DNA of 5,397 nucleotides, from positions 1 to 5,397 of the forward strand of contig DDOS01000119.1 in the NCBI GenBank assembly GCA_002341805.1, written 5' to 3'. Below, one piece after another: positions 1 through 5,095 of this stretch (its first letter is position 1; each line of letters opens with the position of its first letter). The DNA comes from Aquificaceae bacterium UBA2488. Lineage in GTDB: Bacteria > Aquificota > Aquificia > Aquificales > Aquificaceae. The notes under the pieces were generated by a model. It had not been told where the DNA came from. It ran no database searches and saw nothing but the letters and a program-made list of their open reading frames with translations. Made by a program: the position numbers and the translations under genes.

Positions 1-180
1 AGGGGCGGTGATGTGGCGGGTGAGCATACGGTATATTTGTTTGGTATGGGTGAGAGATTGGAGCTTACACACAGAGCCACCGATAGGAAGATATTCGCCA
101 AAGGTGCTTTGGAGGCATCTAAATGGGTTTATGGTAAACCTGCTGGTTTTTATTCTATGTTTGATGTGCTTGGATTATGA
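1..180 (+). CDS. dapB: 4-hydroxy-tetrahydrodipicolinate reductase, C-terminal end (5' partial)
   Basis: Frame 1 is open from the window edge to a TGA at 178-180, giving 59 residues of a protein that begins outside the window. The visible part matches the end of DapB as I know it: [11 protein letters not shown], then [10 protein letters not shown], then [15 protein letters not shown] at the C terminus. E. coli DapB has the equivalent GEHT, GERLEITH and DMRDVL stretches. DapB is a cytoplasmic enzyme that uses NAD(P)H to reduce 4-hydroxy-tetrahydrodipicolinate to tetrahydrodipicolinate in the lysine and meso-diaminopimelate pathway. The nucleotide-binding N terminus is not in the window. The stop overlaps the next gene's ATG (ATGA), so the two genes are probably co-transcribed and translationally coupled. 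No internal disruption is visible. Confidence 0.93.
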   Translation, partial: RGGDVAGEHTVYLFGMGERLELTHRATDRKIFAKGALEASKWVYGKPAGFYSMFDVLGL

Positions 181-701
181 AGATATATAGCTTGTTATTG
201 GATAAAACCTACAATCCACTTACTCTTTTAGATTATAAAAAAGCTTTTTTGTTAGAATATACCCAAAGGGCTAATGTTCTAGAATATCACCCAGAATTTG
301 TTATAAAATCCACTTATAAGAGTTTCAAGGTGCCTATAGTATTGAAAACTAATACCCTCACTAAAAATTTTTATAAAAACATACCCACCAGATATAATAT
401 CTATATTAGAGACAACTTTATATGTGGATATTGCGGTAAGGCCTGCTCTGACTCTGAAATTACAGTGGATCACATAATACCCGCTTCCAAGGGTGGACAA
501 TGGACTTGGGATAACCTTATCACCGCTTGCGAACTTTGTAATATGAAAAAATCTGATAACATTATAATGCCAGTATACATAAAACCTCATAAACCTCAAT
601 ATTTTTCACTGCTTTTAAAAGAACACATAAACAAAATAGATAAAATCACCCTTGACATAATAAAACCTTATTGCCAACAATATCTAAAAGATATATCTTA
701 A
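177..701 (+). CDS. HNH endonuclease family protein
   Basis: This 174-residue protein starts with an ATG inside the dapB stop (ATGA), with no clear Shine-Dalgarno sequence, which fits translational coupling. The HNH/zinc-finger core occupies about residues 80-126: C83xxC86, then the VDH motif with D98 and H99 (H99 is the expected general base), N113, and C118xxC121 followed by NMKK. The four cysteines should bind a structural zinc ion, while D98/H99/N113 form the metal-dependent nuclease centre. The N-terminal part ([16 protein letters not shown], later VPIVLKTNT) resembles the N-terminal extension of a widespread class of stand-alone bacterial HNH proteins, whose typical form is 'LN..y.PL....w..A'. 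All core residues are present, so it looks intact. The biological substrate is unknown to me. Nothing nearby (methylase, intron, phage gene) indicates restriction or homing, and a role in DNA repair or processing is only a guess. Confidence 0.85.
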   Translation: MKIYSLLLDKTYNPLTLLDYKKAFLLEYTQRANVLEYHPEFVIKSTYKSFKVPIVLKTNTLTKNFYKNIPTRYNIYIRDNFICGYCGKACSDSEITVDHIIPASKGGQWTWDNLITACELCNMKKSDNIIMPVYIKPHKPQYFSLLLKEHINKIDKITLDIIKPYCQQYLKDIS

Positions 702-713
702 ACTAAAAATTTA

Positions 714-722
714 TGTTATAAT
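714..722 (+). promoter_or_regulatory. Extended -10 promoter of rpmB
   Basis: TGTTATAAT is a perfect extended -10 element (TGn plus TATAAT, hexamer at 717-722). It lies in the gap after the HNH gene stop at 701. No good -35 hexamer sits 16-18 bases upstream, which is tolerated in extended -10 promoters. Transcription would start near 729, giving a leader of about 27 bases before the L28 start codon. Confidence 0.55.
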
Positions 723-727
723 AAAAG

Positions 728-744
728 CTTAAAAACTTTTTAAG
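728..744 (+). repeat. Perfect 17-bp inverted repeat overlapping the rpmB start site and ribosome binding site
   Basis: CTTAAAAACTTTTTAAG is an 8-1-8 perfect dyad (arms 728-735 and 737-744). It spans the predicted transcription start and ends inside the AAGGAG ribosome binding site at 742-747. This is where a repressor operator would sit. As RNA it could form a weak, all-A/U stem (six pairs with a five-base loop) that would partly cover the ribosome binding site. Which of these applies, if either, cannot be told from sequence. Confidence 0.5.
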
Positions 745-755
745 GAGTGAAGACT

Positions 756-947
756 ATGGCAATGTGTTTTGTTTGCAATAAAAAAGCCACTTATGGCAAA
801 AGCGTTACGTTTTCAGCAGAGAGAAATTCCCGTGTATTTAAACCAAACCTTCAGAGGGTGAAGATAAGAATGCCCGATGGTAGCACAAAAAGGACTATGG
901 TATGTACTAAATGCCTAAAAGCTGGTAAGGTGGTAAAAGCTGTTTAA
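756..947 (+). CDS. rpmB: 50S ribosomal protein L28, zinc-ribbon (C+) form
   Basis: The 63-residue product matches bacterial L28: MAMCFVCNKK at the N terminus, SVTFSAERNSRVFKPNLQ in the middle, then VCTKCLKAGKV near the C terminus. L28 is a large-subunit protein that helps hold together 23S rRNA domains. C4xxC7 and C50xxC53 form the four-cysteine zinc site typical of C+ L28 proteins. I chose ATG 756 because AAGGAG at 742-747 lies 8 bases upstream. The in-frame GTG at 747 overlaps that site and would add MKT, which L28 proteins do not carry. The gene has its own promoter and seems to be transcribed alone; rpmG, a common neighbour elsewhere, is not adjacent. Length and residues are normal. Confidence 0.96.
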   Translation: MAMCFVCNKKATYGKSVTFSAERNSRVFKPNLQRVKIRMPDGSTKRTMVCTKCLKAGKVVKAV

Positions 948-1003
948 GGGCTTTTAAGGGGCGAGGGGTATAATCAAGAAATAATACACGCTGAGTCCTT
1001 TTG

Positions 1004-1012
1004 TGTTATTAT
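1004..1012 (+). promoter_or_regulatory. Extended -10 promoter of the Fur-family gene, predicting a leaderless mRNA
   Basis: TGTTATTAT is an extended -10 (TGn plus TATTAT at 1007-1012), nearly the same as the one before rpmB. A start 6-7 bases downstream falls at or next to the A of the ATG at 1019, so the mRNA would have no leader. That fits the lack of any Shine-Dalgarno sequence before the gene. A second TATAAT at 969-974 lacks both TGn and a -35; it would give a 38-base leader and remains an alternative. Confidence 0.45.
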
Positions 1013-1020
1013 GTTAATAT
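1006..1020 (+). promoter_or_regulatory. Candidate Fur/Per-type operator at the regulator's own promoter
   Basis: TTATTATGTTAATAT contains inverted arms TATTA (1007-1011) and TAATA (1015-1019). It matches the Per-box consensus TTATAATnATTATAA at 10 of 14 defined positions. It overlaps both the -10 hexamer and the start codon, so a bound dimer would block transcription. The same 15-mer recurs upstream of tpx (4527-4541) with 12 identical bases. The AT-rich background lowers confidence. Confidence 0.4.
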
Positions 1021-1474
1021 GGATACAAAAAGACTAAAAGAAGAGTTTGTAGATTTTTTAAAAAAACACCATCAAAAGATTACAAAAAGCAGATTAGAGT
1101 TGTTGGACATTATAGCTAATTATAAAAAGCACTTTGAAATAGAAGAGCTTGTAACCTATATACAGCGCACCAAAAAACTTGCTTCTAGAGCCACCATCTA
1201 TAGAACTATCAAGCTTTTAATGGATTTTGGAGTTATAAAAGAAATCATAAAGCAAAATAACAAAACTATATATGAGTTTTGCCCAAGCGAATCACATCAC
1301 GACCATCTTATATGCACTTCCTGCAACAAGATAATAGAGTTTTTAAATGAAGATATTGAAAAGCTTCAAGAAGAAATCTGTAAATCTCACAAATTTTTAC
1401 CCACCCACCATAGGCTTGAAATATTTGGGCTTTGCAAAGAATGTCAAAAGAAATTACATATCAAAGAAAAGTAA
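1019..1474 (+). CDS. fur: Fur-family metal-dependent transcriptional regulator
   Basis: This 151-residue protein has the full Fur architecture. A winged-helix DNA-binding domain covers about residues 1-85 (RLELLDII, then the recognition helix region ASRATIYRTIKLLMDFGVI). A dimerisation and metal-binding domain follows: H93-H94-D95-H96-LIC99-TSC102, with C139xxC142 completing a structural Cys4 zinc site. H38, H94, H96 and E107 are likely regulatory metal ligands. E107 is at the place where B. subtilis PerR has D104 and Fur proteins have Glu, which favours an iron-sensing Fur over a peroxide sensor. Subtype (Fur, PerR, Zur) is not settled. ATG 1019 fits family N termini and the predicted leaderless transcript; the upstream in-frame TTG at 1001 adds six non-conserved residues. 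The gene overlaps the next by 34 bases, heading an operon with the thioesterase gene and glnE. It may repress itself and tpx. Confidence 0.9.
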   Translation: MDTKRLKEEFVDFLKKHHQKITKSRLELLDIIANYKKHFEIEELVTYIQRTKKLASRATIYRTIKLLMDFGVIKEIIKQNNKTIYEFCPSESHHDHLICTSCNKIIEFLNEDIEKLQEEICKSHKFLPTHHRLEIFGLCKECQKKLHIKEK

Positions 1475-1836
1475 ATTTTTACGAGACGGATGCCCAAGGA
1501 GTGGTACATCATTCTAACTATTTGAGATATTTTGAAGAAGCGAGAGGATTTTTATTGGAACATCTTGGATATCCTTATTATAAAATGCATAATGAAGGAC
1601 TTTTTGTGGTGCTTGTGGAAGCAAGTTTACGCATAAAACACCCACTTAGATATCAAGATTATTTTGATATAGATATAAAAATATATGTAGAAAATGCTTA
1701 TAGCTTTTGTTTTGATTATGTTGTTAGAGTTGAAGATACATTGTGTGCAAAAGCTCTCACCAAACATTGTTTCTTAAAGGATAATGCTCTTATTAAAATC
1801 CCAAAACATATACTGAAGATAATAGATGATAGATAA
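1441..1836 (+). CDS. ybgC: YbgC/4-hydroxybenzoyl-CoA-type hotdog acyl-CoA thioesterase
   Basis: The 131-residue product has the length and fold signature of a single-domain hotdog thioesterase. The family motif runs from residue 14: YETDAQGVVHHSNYLRYFEEAR, with D17 as the catalytic acid/nucleophile position, then H24, N26 and Y27, and E32. The central helix follows it, and the remaining strands end at KIPKHILKII. Such enzymes hydrolyse acyl-CoA thioesters in the cytoplasm; in proteobacteria YbgC sits with tol-pal, but no tol gene is near here, so substrate and pathway are open. ATG 1441 lies inside the end of the Fur-family gene (34-base overlap) and leaves 16 residues before the catalytic Asp, as expected. 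The next in-frame Met would lose the active site. The 3' end overlaps glnE by 11 bases. Expression is probably coupled to both neighbours. Confidence 0.88.
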   Translation: MSKEITYQRKVNFYETDAQGVVHHSNYLRYFEEARGFLLEHLGYPYYKMHNEGLFVVLVEASLRIKHPLRYQDYFDIDIKIYVENAYSFCFDYVVRVEDTLCAKALTKHCFLKDNALIKIPKHILKIIDDR

Positions 1837-4486
1837 TACTTTTTTAGAGTTTATAGAAGACAAAGTTTACAACAAGGAAGAGGCTCTAAATTTCTTTGAA
1901 GAGCTTTTAAAAAAACATCCTCATAAGGAAAGTCTTTTAGAGTATTTAAACCAAAGAAGATTCTTGCTCCTGTTAGAACTATCCGAAAGGTCTGACTGCA
2001 TAAAAAGGTTTTTGTTAAAGCATCCAACCACTTTTGAAGAGACCATACCAAACCTATGGTATGTGATAAAATCCAAGGAAGATTATTTAGAAGAAATAAA
2101 AAATACATACAAAGGTGGTGATTTCACTGAGTTTTTGGCTTTTTATAGAAAAAAAGAATTGATGAGGCTATTATCAAAAGACATACTTGGTGTACTGCCA
2201 TTAGAGGATATACTTTTAGAATATTCAAGCTTAGCGGATGCCTTGGTAAGCGCTTTGATAGAGCATTTAAACGGCAAAGTTGCTGAGAACCTTATGATAA
2301 TAGGTATGGGTAAGCTTGGATCTTTAGAGCTAAATTTTTATTCGGATATAGATTTGGTGTTTTTAGTAAACACTCATGAAGATGCCGCAAGATACGATAG
2401 CATTCTTAAAAAATTCATGACAGAGATAAACAGGAAAACCCAAGAGGGCGAGGTGTATATAACAGATTTAGATCTAAGACCCTTTGGAAGTTCTGGGCCT
2501 ATTGTGATGTCTTTGGAAGGAGCAGAAGATTATTATGAAATATATGGAAGGTTTTGGGAGCGCATAGCTCTTATAAGAGCAAGGGCTATTTATGATCCAT
2601 CAAGATTGTTTCAAAGCTTTTATAAAAATATAATACTTCCCTTTGTATTTAAAAAATCTATAGATCAATCTGACATAGACAACATTATAAAGATGAAAGA
2701 ACGCATAGAGTTAGAATCCAAGAAAAAAACCCTTTCAAAGGGTTATAATGTCAAAACTGGAGAAGGGGGTATAAGGGAAATAGAATTTAGTCTGCAGGCA
2801 ATGACTCTTCTTCTTGGGGGTAAAAAACCACTATTAAGAGATGGAAATACCTTTAGACTCATTATAAAGCTTGAGCAAAACGGCATATTATCCGAAGAAG
2901 AGAGCAGAAATCTAAAAGAAGCCTATACATTTTTAAGAAAGTTAGAACATCTTATCCAGTTAAAAAACTGCGTCCAGGACAACATTCTAAAAGAACAAGA
3001 TATAGAACGATTTTCCTTTTTTATGGGTATGTCTAAGGATGATTTTATTAAAAGCCTAAATACATATAAAAACATTGTAAAAGAGACATTTAACAATCTA
3101 CTTCCTAAAAACAAAGAGAAAAAATCCTTAAATCCTTGTCAAGAGGCTATCATATTGGAGGATTTTGAAGGTTTTTCTTTATGTGTTCCAACCATAAAAC
3201 ATCAAAAGGCTATATTCTCAAGTATGCTTGGTATAATCCAAGGGAAAGAAGGTATATACTTATCTGAGAAGGAGCGTCAGAGGTTTTTGGATTATCTTCC
3301 TTTACTTGTTAACAAATTAAACAACTCCAAAGAACCAGAAGTTATATTAAGGAATTTAGAGAAATTTATTCAAAGTAAAACAGGGAGGCGTATTATCTTT
3401 GAAAAAGAAGATATCTTTACATCGCTTCTTAATATATTTGAAGCTTCTAACACTCTATCCACAGAGATATCAAGACATCCCGATACAGTAGAGGATGTTT
3501 TAACCTTGTATCAGGATTTTCCTACAAAAGATGAGATATATAAAGATTTGGAAAACTATAAAGCCATAGAGCTTGATATGTTTAATCTTTTTAGAAGGTT
3601 CAAAAAGATATGGGAGCTTAGAATAATATTAAACTATCTTACAAAATCAAAAGATCTGCTTGGTCTTTTTAAGTCTTTATCCTATTTGGCGGATGTGGTT
3701 ATAGATTCTTATTTTGAAAATCAGAAAGATACGATTGTTATAGCCCTTGGGAAATATGGCTCTTCGGAGCTAAATATAAACTCAGATTTAGACCTATGTT
3801 TTTGTGTAAAAGATGAGGATTCTAAAATAAAAACTTTACCATGCATTCAAAACTTTATAAAGTTTTTGGCTTCTCACACAAAAGAGGGGTATTTGTATGC
3901 AGTGGACTTTAGATTAAGGCCAATGGGACAAAAAGGAGAATTAAACCCAGTTTTAGGCTTTTATAAAAATTATTTTGAAAAAGAAGCAAGATTTTGGGAG
4001 CGCCTCAGCTGGACCAGATACAGGATAATATACGGCGATGAAGAGCTAAAACAAGAGTTTGAAAGTATAACAGACAAGTTTTTATTTGATAGTCCAATAA
4101 CTAAAGAGCACGCCGAAGATGCTTTAAATATGAAATTTGAAGTGGAGAAAAATCTAAAATACTACAAAGACAAAATTAACATAAAGCTTGGAGCTGGTTC
4201 TATGATGGATGCTGAGTTTTTAACACAGTTTTATATTTTAAAAGAGCGTTTAAAAGAGCCCTCTATGTTAAAAGCTATGGAAACGCTATCTTCAAAATAT
4301 CCATTTTTTGAGAATCTAAAAGAACTTTACCTATATTTGCGCACCTTAGAAACATCAATACGATTAAAAAGAGAAGGCTCCTCTTCCTATCTTAGCATAA
4401 TGTATGAGGGTGAAAAGACTTTTAATCAAACAAAAGATATCATGAAGGAGATAAGGTCTATATTTTTGTCTAATTTAAAAGCCTAA
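1826..4486 (+). CDS. glnE: Bifunctional glutamine synthetase adenylyltransferase/deadenylylase
   Basis: This 886-residue protein carries both GlnE halves (E. coli GlnE is 946). GlnE adds and removes AMP on a tyrosine of glutamine synthetase under control of PII protein and glutamine, thus tuning nitrogen assimilation in the cytoplasm. The N-terminal deadenylylase half shows GMGKLGSLELN at 160-170 with S173-D174-I-D176, LRPFGSSGP from 217, GRFWER, and GEGGIREIEF at 312-321. The C-terminal adenylyltransferase half shows GKYGSSELN at 642-650 with S653-D654-L-D656, VDFRLRPMG around D694, ARFWERLSW, and the degenerate counterpart GAGSMMDAEF at 789-798. Both nucleotidyltransferase Asp pairs are present, so both activities are plausible. 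An oddity is D216 where the deadenylylase half usually has Arg (DLDLRP rather than DxRLRP). ATG 1826 overlaps the thioesterase gene by 11 bases and lacks a strong ribosome binding site, suggesting coupling. No terminator is obvious after the stop. Confidence 0.95.
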   Translation: MIDNTFLEFIEDKVYNKEEALNFFEELLKKHPHKESLLEYLNQRRFLLLLELSERSDCIKRFLLKHPTTFEETIPNLWYVIKSKEDYLEEIKNTYKGGDFTEFLAFYRKKELMRLLSKDILGVLPLEDILLEYSSLADALVSALIEHLNGKVAENLMIIGMGKLGSLELNFYSDIDLVFLVNTHEDAARYDSILKKFMTEINRKTQEGEVYITDLDLRPFGSSGPIVMSLEGAEDYYEIYGRFWERIALIRARAIYDPSRLFQSFYKNIILPFVFKKSIDQSDIDNIIKMKERIELESKKKTLSKGYNVKTGEGGIREIEFSLQAMTLLLGGKKPLLRDGNTFRLIIKLEQNGILSEEESRNLKEAYTFLRKLEHLIQLKNCVQDNILKEQDIERFSFFMGMSKDDFIKSLNTYKNIVKETFNNLLPKNKEKKSLNPCQEAIILEDFEGFSLCVPTIKHQKAIFSSMLGIIQGKEGIYLSEKERQRFLDYLPLLVNKLNNSKEPEVILRNLEKFIQSKTGRRIIFEKEDIFTSLLNIFEASNTLSTEISRHPDTVEDVLTLYQDFPTKDEIYKDLENYKAIELDMFNLFRRFKKIWELRIILNYLTKSKDLLGLFKSLSYLADVVIDSYFENQKDTIVIALGKYGSSELNINSDLDLCFCVKDEDSKIKTLPCIQNFIKFLASHTKEGYLYAVDFRLRPMGQKGELNPVLGFYKNYFEKEARFWERLSWTRYRIIYGDEELKQEFESITDKFLFDSPITKEHAEDALNMKFEVEKNLKYYKDKINIKLGAGSMMDAEFLTQFYILKERLKEPSMLKAMETLSSKYPFFENLKELYLYLRTLETSIRLKREGSSSYLSIMYEGEKTFNQTKDIMKEIRSIFLSNLKA

Positions 4487-4490
4487 GAAA

Positions 4491-4519
4491 TTTACCAAGC
4501 CTCATTTTATCAGTATGCT
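4491..4519 (+). promoter_or_regulatory. Candidate sigma-70-type promoter of tpx
   Basis: TTTACC (4491-4496) and TATGCT (4514-4519) are separated by exactly 17 bases; each matches four of six consensus positions. Transcription would begin near 4526, at the edge of the palindrome at 4526-4542. An alternative is TAGAAT at 4555-4560, which matches the -10 better but has no -35 partner. The choice between them is open. Confidence 0.35.
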
Positions 4520-4525
4520 AGGATA

Positions 4526-4542
4526 TTTATCATGGTAATAAA
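4526..4542 (+). promoter_or_regulatory. Candidate Fur/Per-type operator upstream of tpx
   Basis: TTTATCATGGTAATAAA has perfect 5-bp outer arms (TTTAT 4526-4530, ATAAA 4538-4542). Its inner 15-mer (4527-4541) fits the 7-1-7 Per-box consensus at 11 of 14 defined positions and matches the site at the Fur-family gene (1006-1020) at 12 of 15. It would cover the predicted tpx transcription start. Peroxidase genes are classic PerR/Fur-family targets, which supports the reading, but binding is inferred. Confidence 0.45.
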
Positions 4543-4577
4543 GGCTCAAAAGCTTAGAATATATATCAATTTTTCGT

Positions 4578-4583
4578 AGGAGG
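4578..4583 (+). promoter_or_regulatory. Strong ribosome binding site of tpx
   Basis: AGGAGG lies 5 bases before ATG 4589. It is the strongest Shine-Dalgarno sequence in the window. Most other genes here have weak or no such site, so this fixes the tpx start and suggests high expression. Confidence 0.85.
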
Positions 4584-4588
4584 TAACT

Positions 4589-5095
4589 ATGCTCAAAACC
4601 AAACTCAAAGGCAACGATGTATCGCTATCAGGTGATATAAAAGTAGGAGATAAGGCTCCAGAAGTGGAAGTAGTGTTAACAGATTTATCCACCAAGAAGG
4701 TGGGCGGAGCTAAAGATAAAGTCCAGCTTATAATAGTTGTACCTTCCTTAGATACACCTGTATGTGCCACTGAGACCCGCAAATTTAATGAGATAGTGGG
4801 TAATATGAACGATGTGGATGTAACTGTGGTTTCTATGGACTTACCCTTTGCATCTAAGAGATTTTGCTCCACCGAAGGCATAGAGAACATAGCTGTAGGC
4901 TCTGATTTTAGAAACAAAGATTTTGGTAAGAACTACGGCATACTCATATCAGAAGGTGCTTTACAAGGGATTTTAGCAAGGGCTATATTTATAGTGGGTA
5001 AAGATGGAGTTATAAAATATTTCCAACTTGTACCAGAGATCACTTCAGAACCAGATTACAACGAAACGCTTAAGGTTTTGGAGAACATCCGATAA
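4589..5095 (+). CDS. tpx: Thiol peroxidase, atypical 2-Cys peroxiredoxin
   Basis: This 168-residue protein is the usual Tpx length (E. coli 168 including Met). Tpx reduces H2O2 and organic hydroperoxides using thioredoxin. The peroxidatic motif is PSLDTPVC with T56 and C59. The resolving cysteine is C93 in SKRFC, and the 34-residue spacing equals that of E. coli C61/C95. R131 in LARAIFIV completes the Thr-Cys-Arg catalytic triad. The thioredoxin-fold core and the VPEITSEPDY C-terminal stretch typical of Tpx are complete, and there is no signal peptide, so it acts in the cytoplasm. ATG 4589 is set by AGGAGG just upstream. The gene has its own predicted promoter and an operator-like palindrome similar to one at the Fur-family gene. 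Its TAA stop (5093-5095) overlaps the probable ATA start of the following phosphatase gene. Confidence 0.96.
   Translation: MLKTKLKGNDVSLSGDIKVGDKAPEVEVVLTDLSTKKVGGAKDKVQLIIVVPSLDTPVCATETRKFNEIVGNMNDVDVTVVSMDLPFASKRFCSTEGIENIAVGSDFRNKDFGKNYGILISEGALQGILARAIFIVGKDGVIKYFQLVPEITSEPDYNETLKVLENIR
5080..5083 (+). promoter_or_regulatory. Ribosome binding site that supports an ATA start for the HAD gene
   Basis: GGAG, inside the last codons of tpx, lies 8 bases before the ATA at 5092. This is ideal spacing for a Shine-Dalgarno sequence and the same spacing as seen at rpmB. It supports translation starting at 5092 although the codon is not ATG, GTG or TTG. Confidence 0.45.

Noticed and set aside
8..190. 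Open reading frame of 60 codons in frame 2 on the + strand
   Set aside because: It overlaps the recognisable DapB C terminus in frame 1 and has no family resemblance; it is a shadow.
279..599. 106-codon open frame on the - strand
   Set aside because: It is antisense to the HNH gene, whose zinc and catalytic motifs lie on the + strand; no family features.
652..657. TTGACA, a perfect -35 hexamer, within the HNH gene
   Set aside because: No -10-like hexamer lies 16-18 bases downstream, and it is too far from the rpmB -10.
710..725. TTTATGTTATAATAAA as a third copy of the Fur-family/tpx operator
   Set aside because: It has 5-bp arms, but spacing is one base shorter, the centre does not match, and it is explained by the extended -10.
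747..755. GTG 747 as the start of L28
   Set aside because: It lies in the ribosome binding site itself and adds residues not found in L28; ATG 756 has ideal spacing.
935..955. Possible rpmB terminator: AAAAGC (935-940) with GCTTTT (950-955)
   Set aside because: The stem is only six pairs, starts inside the coding region and is not followed by a T run; not a convincing intrinsic terminator.
1001..1018. TTG 1001 as the start of the Fur-family gene
   Set aside because: It adds six non-conserved residues, has no ribosome binding site and overlaps the extended -10.
1851..2108. 85-codon open frame on the - strand
   Set aside because: It is antisense to glnE and has no recognisable motif.
2923..3114. 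63-codon open frame on the - strand
   Set aside because: It is antisense to glnE and has no recognisable motif.
4546..4917. 123-codon open frame on the - strand
   Set aside because: It is antisense to tpx, which has its full catalytic triad and a strong ribosome binding site on the + strand.
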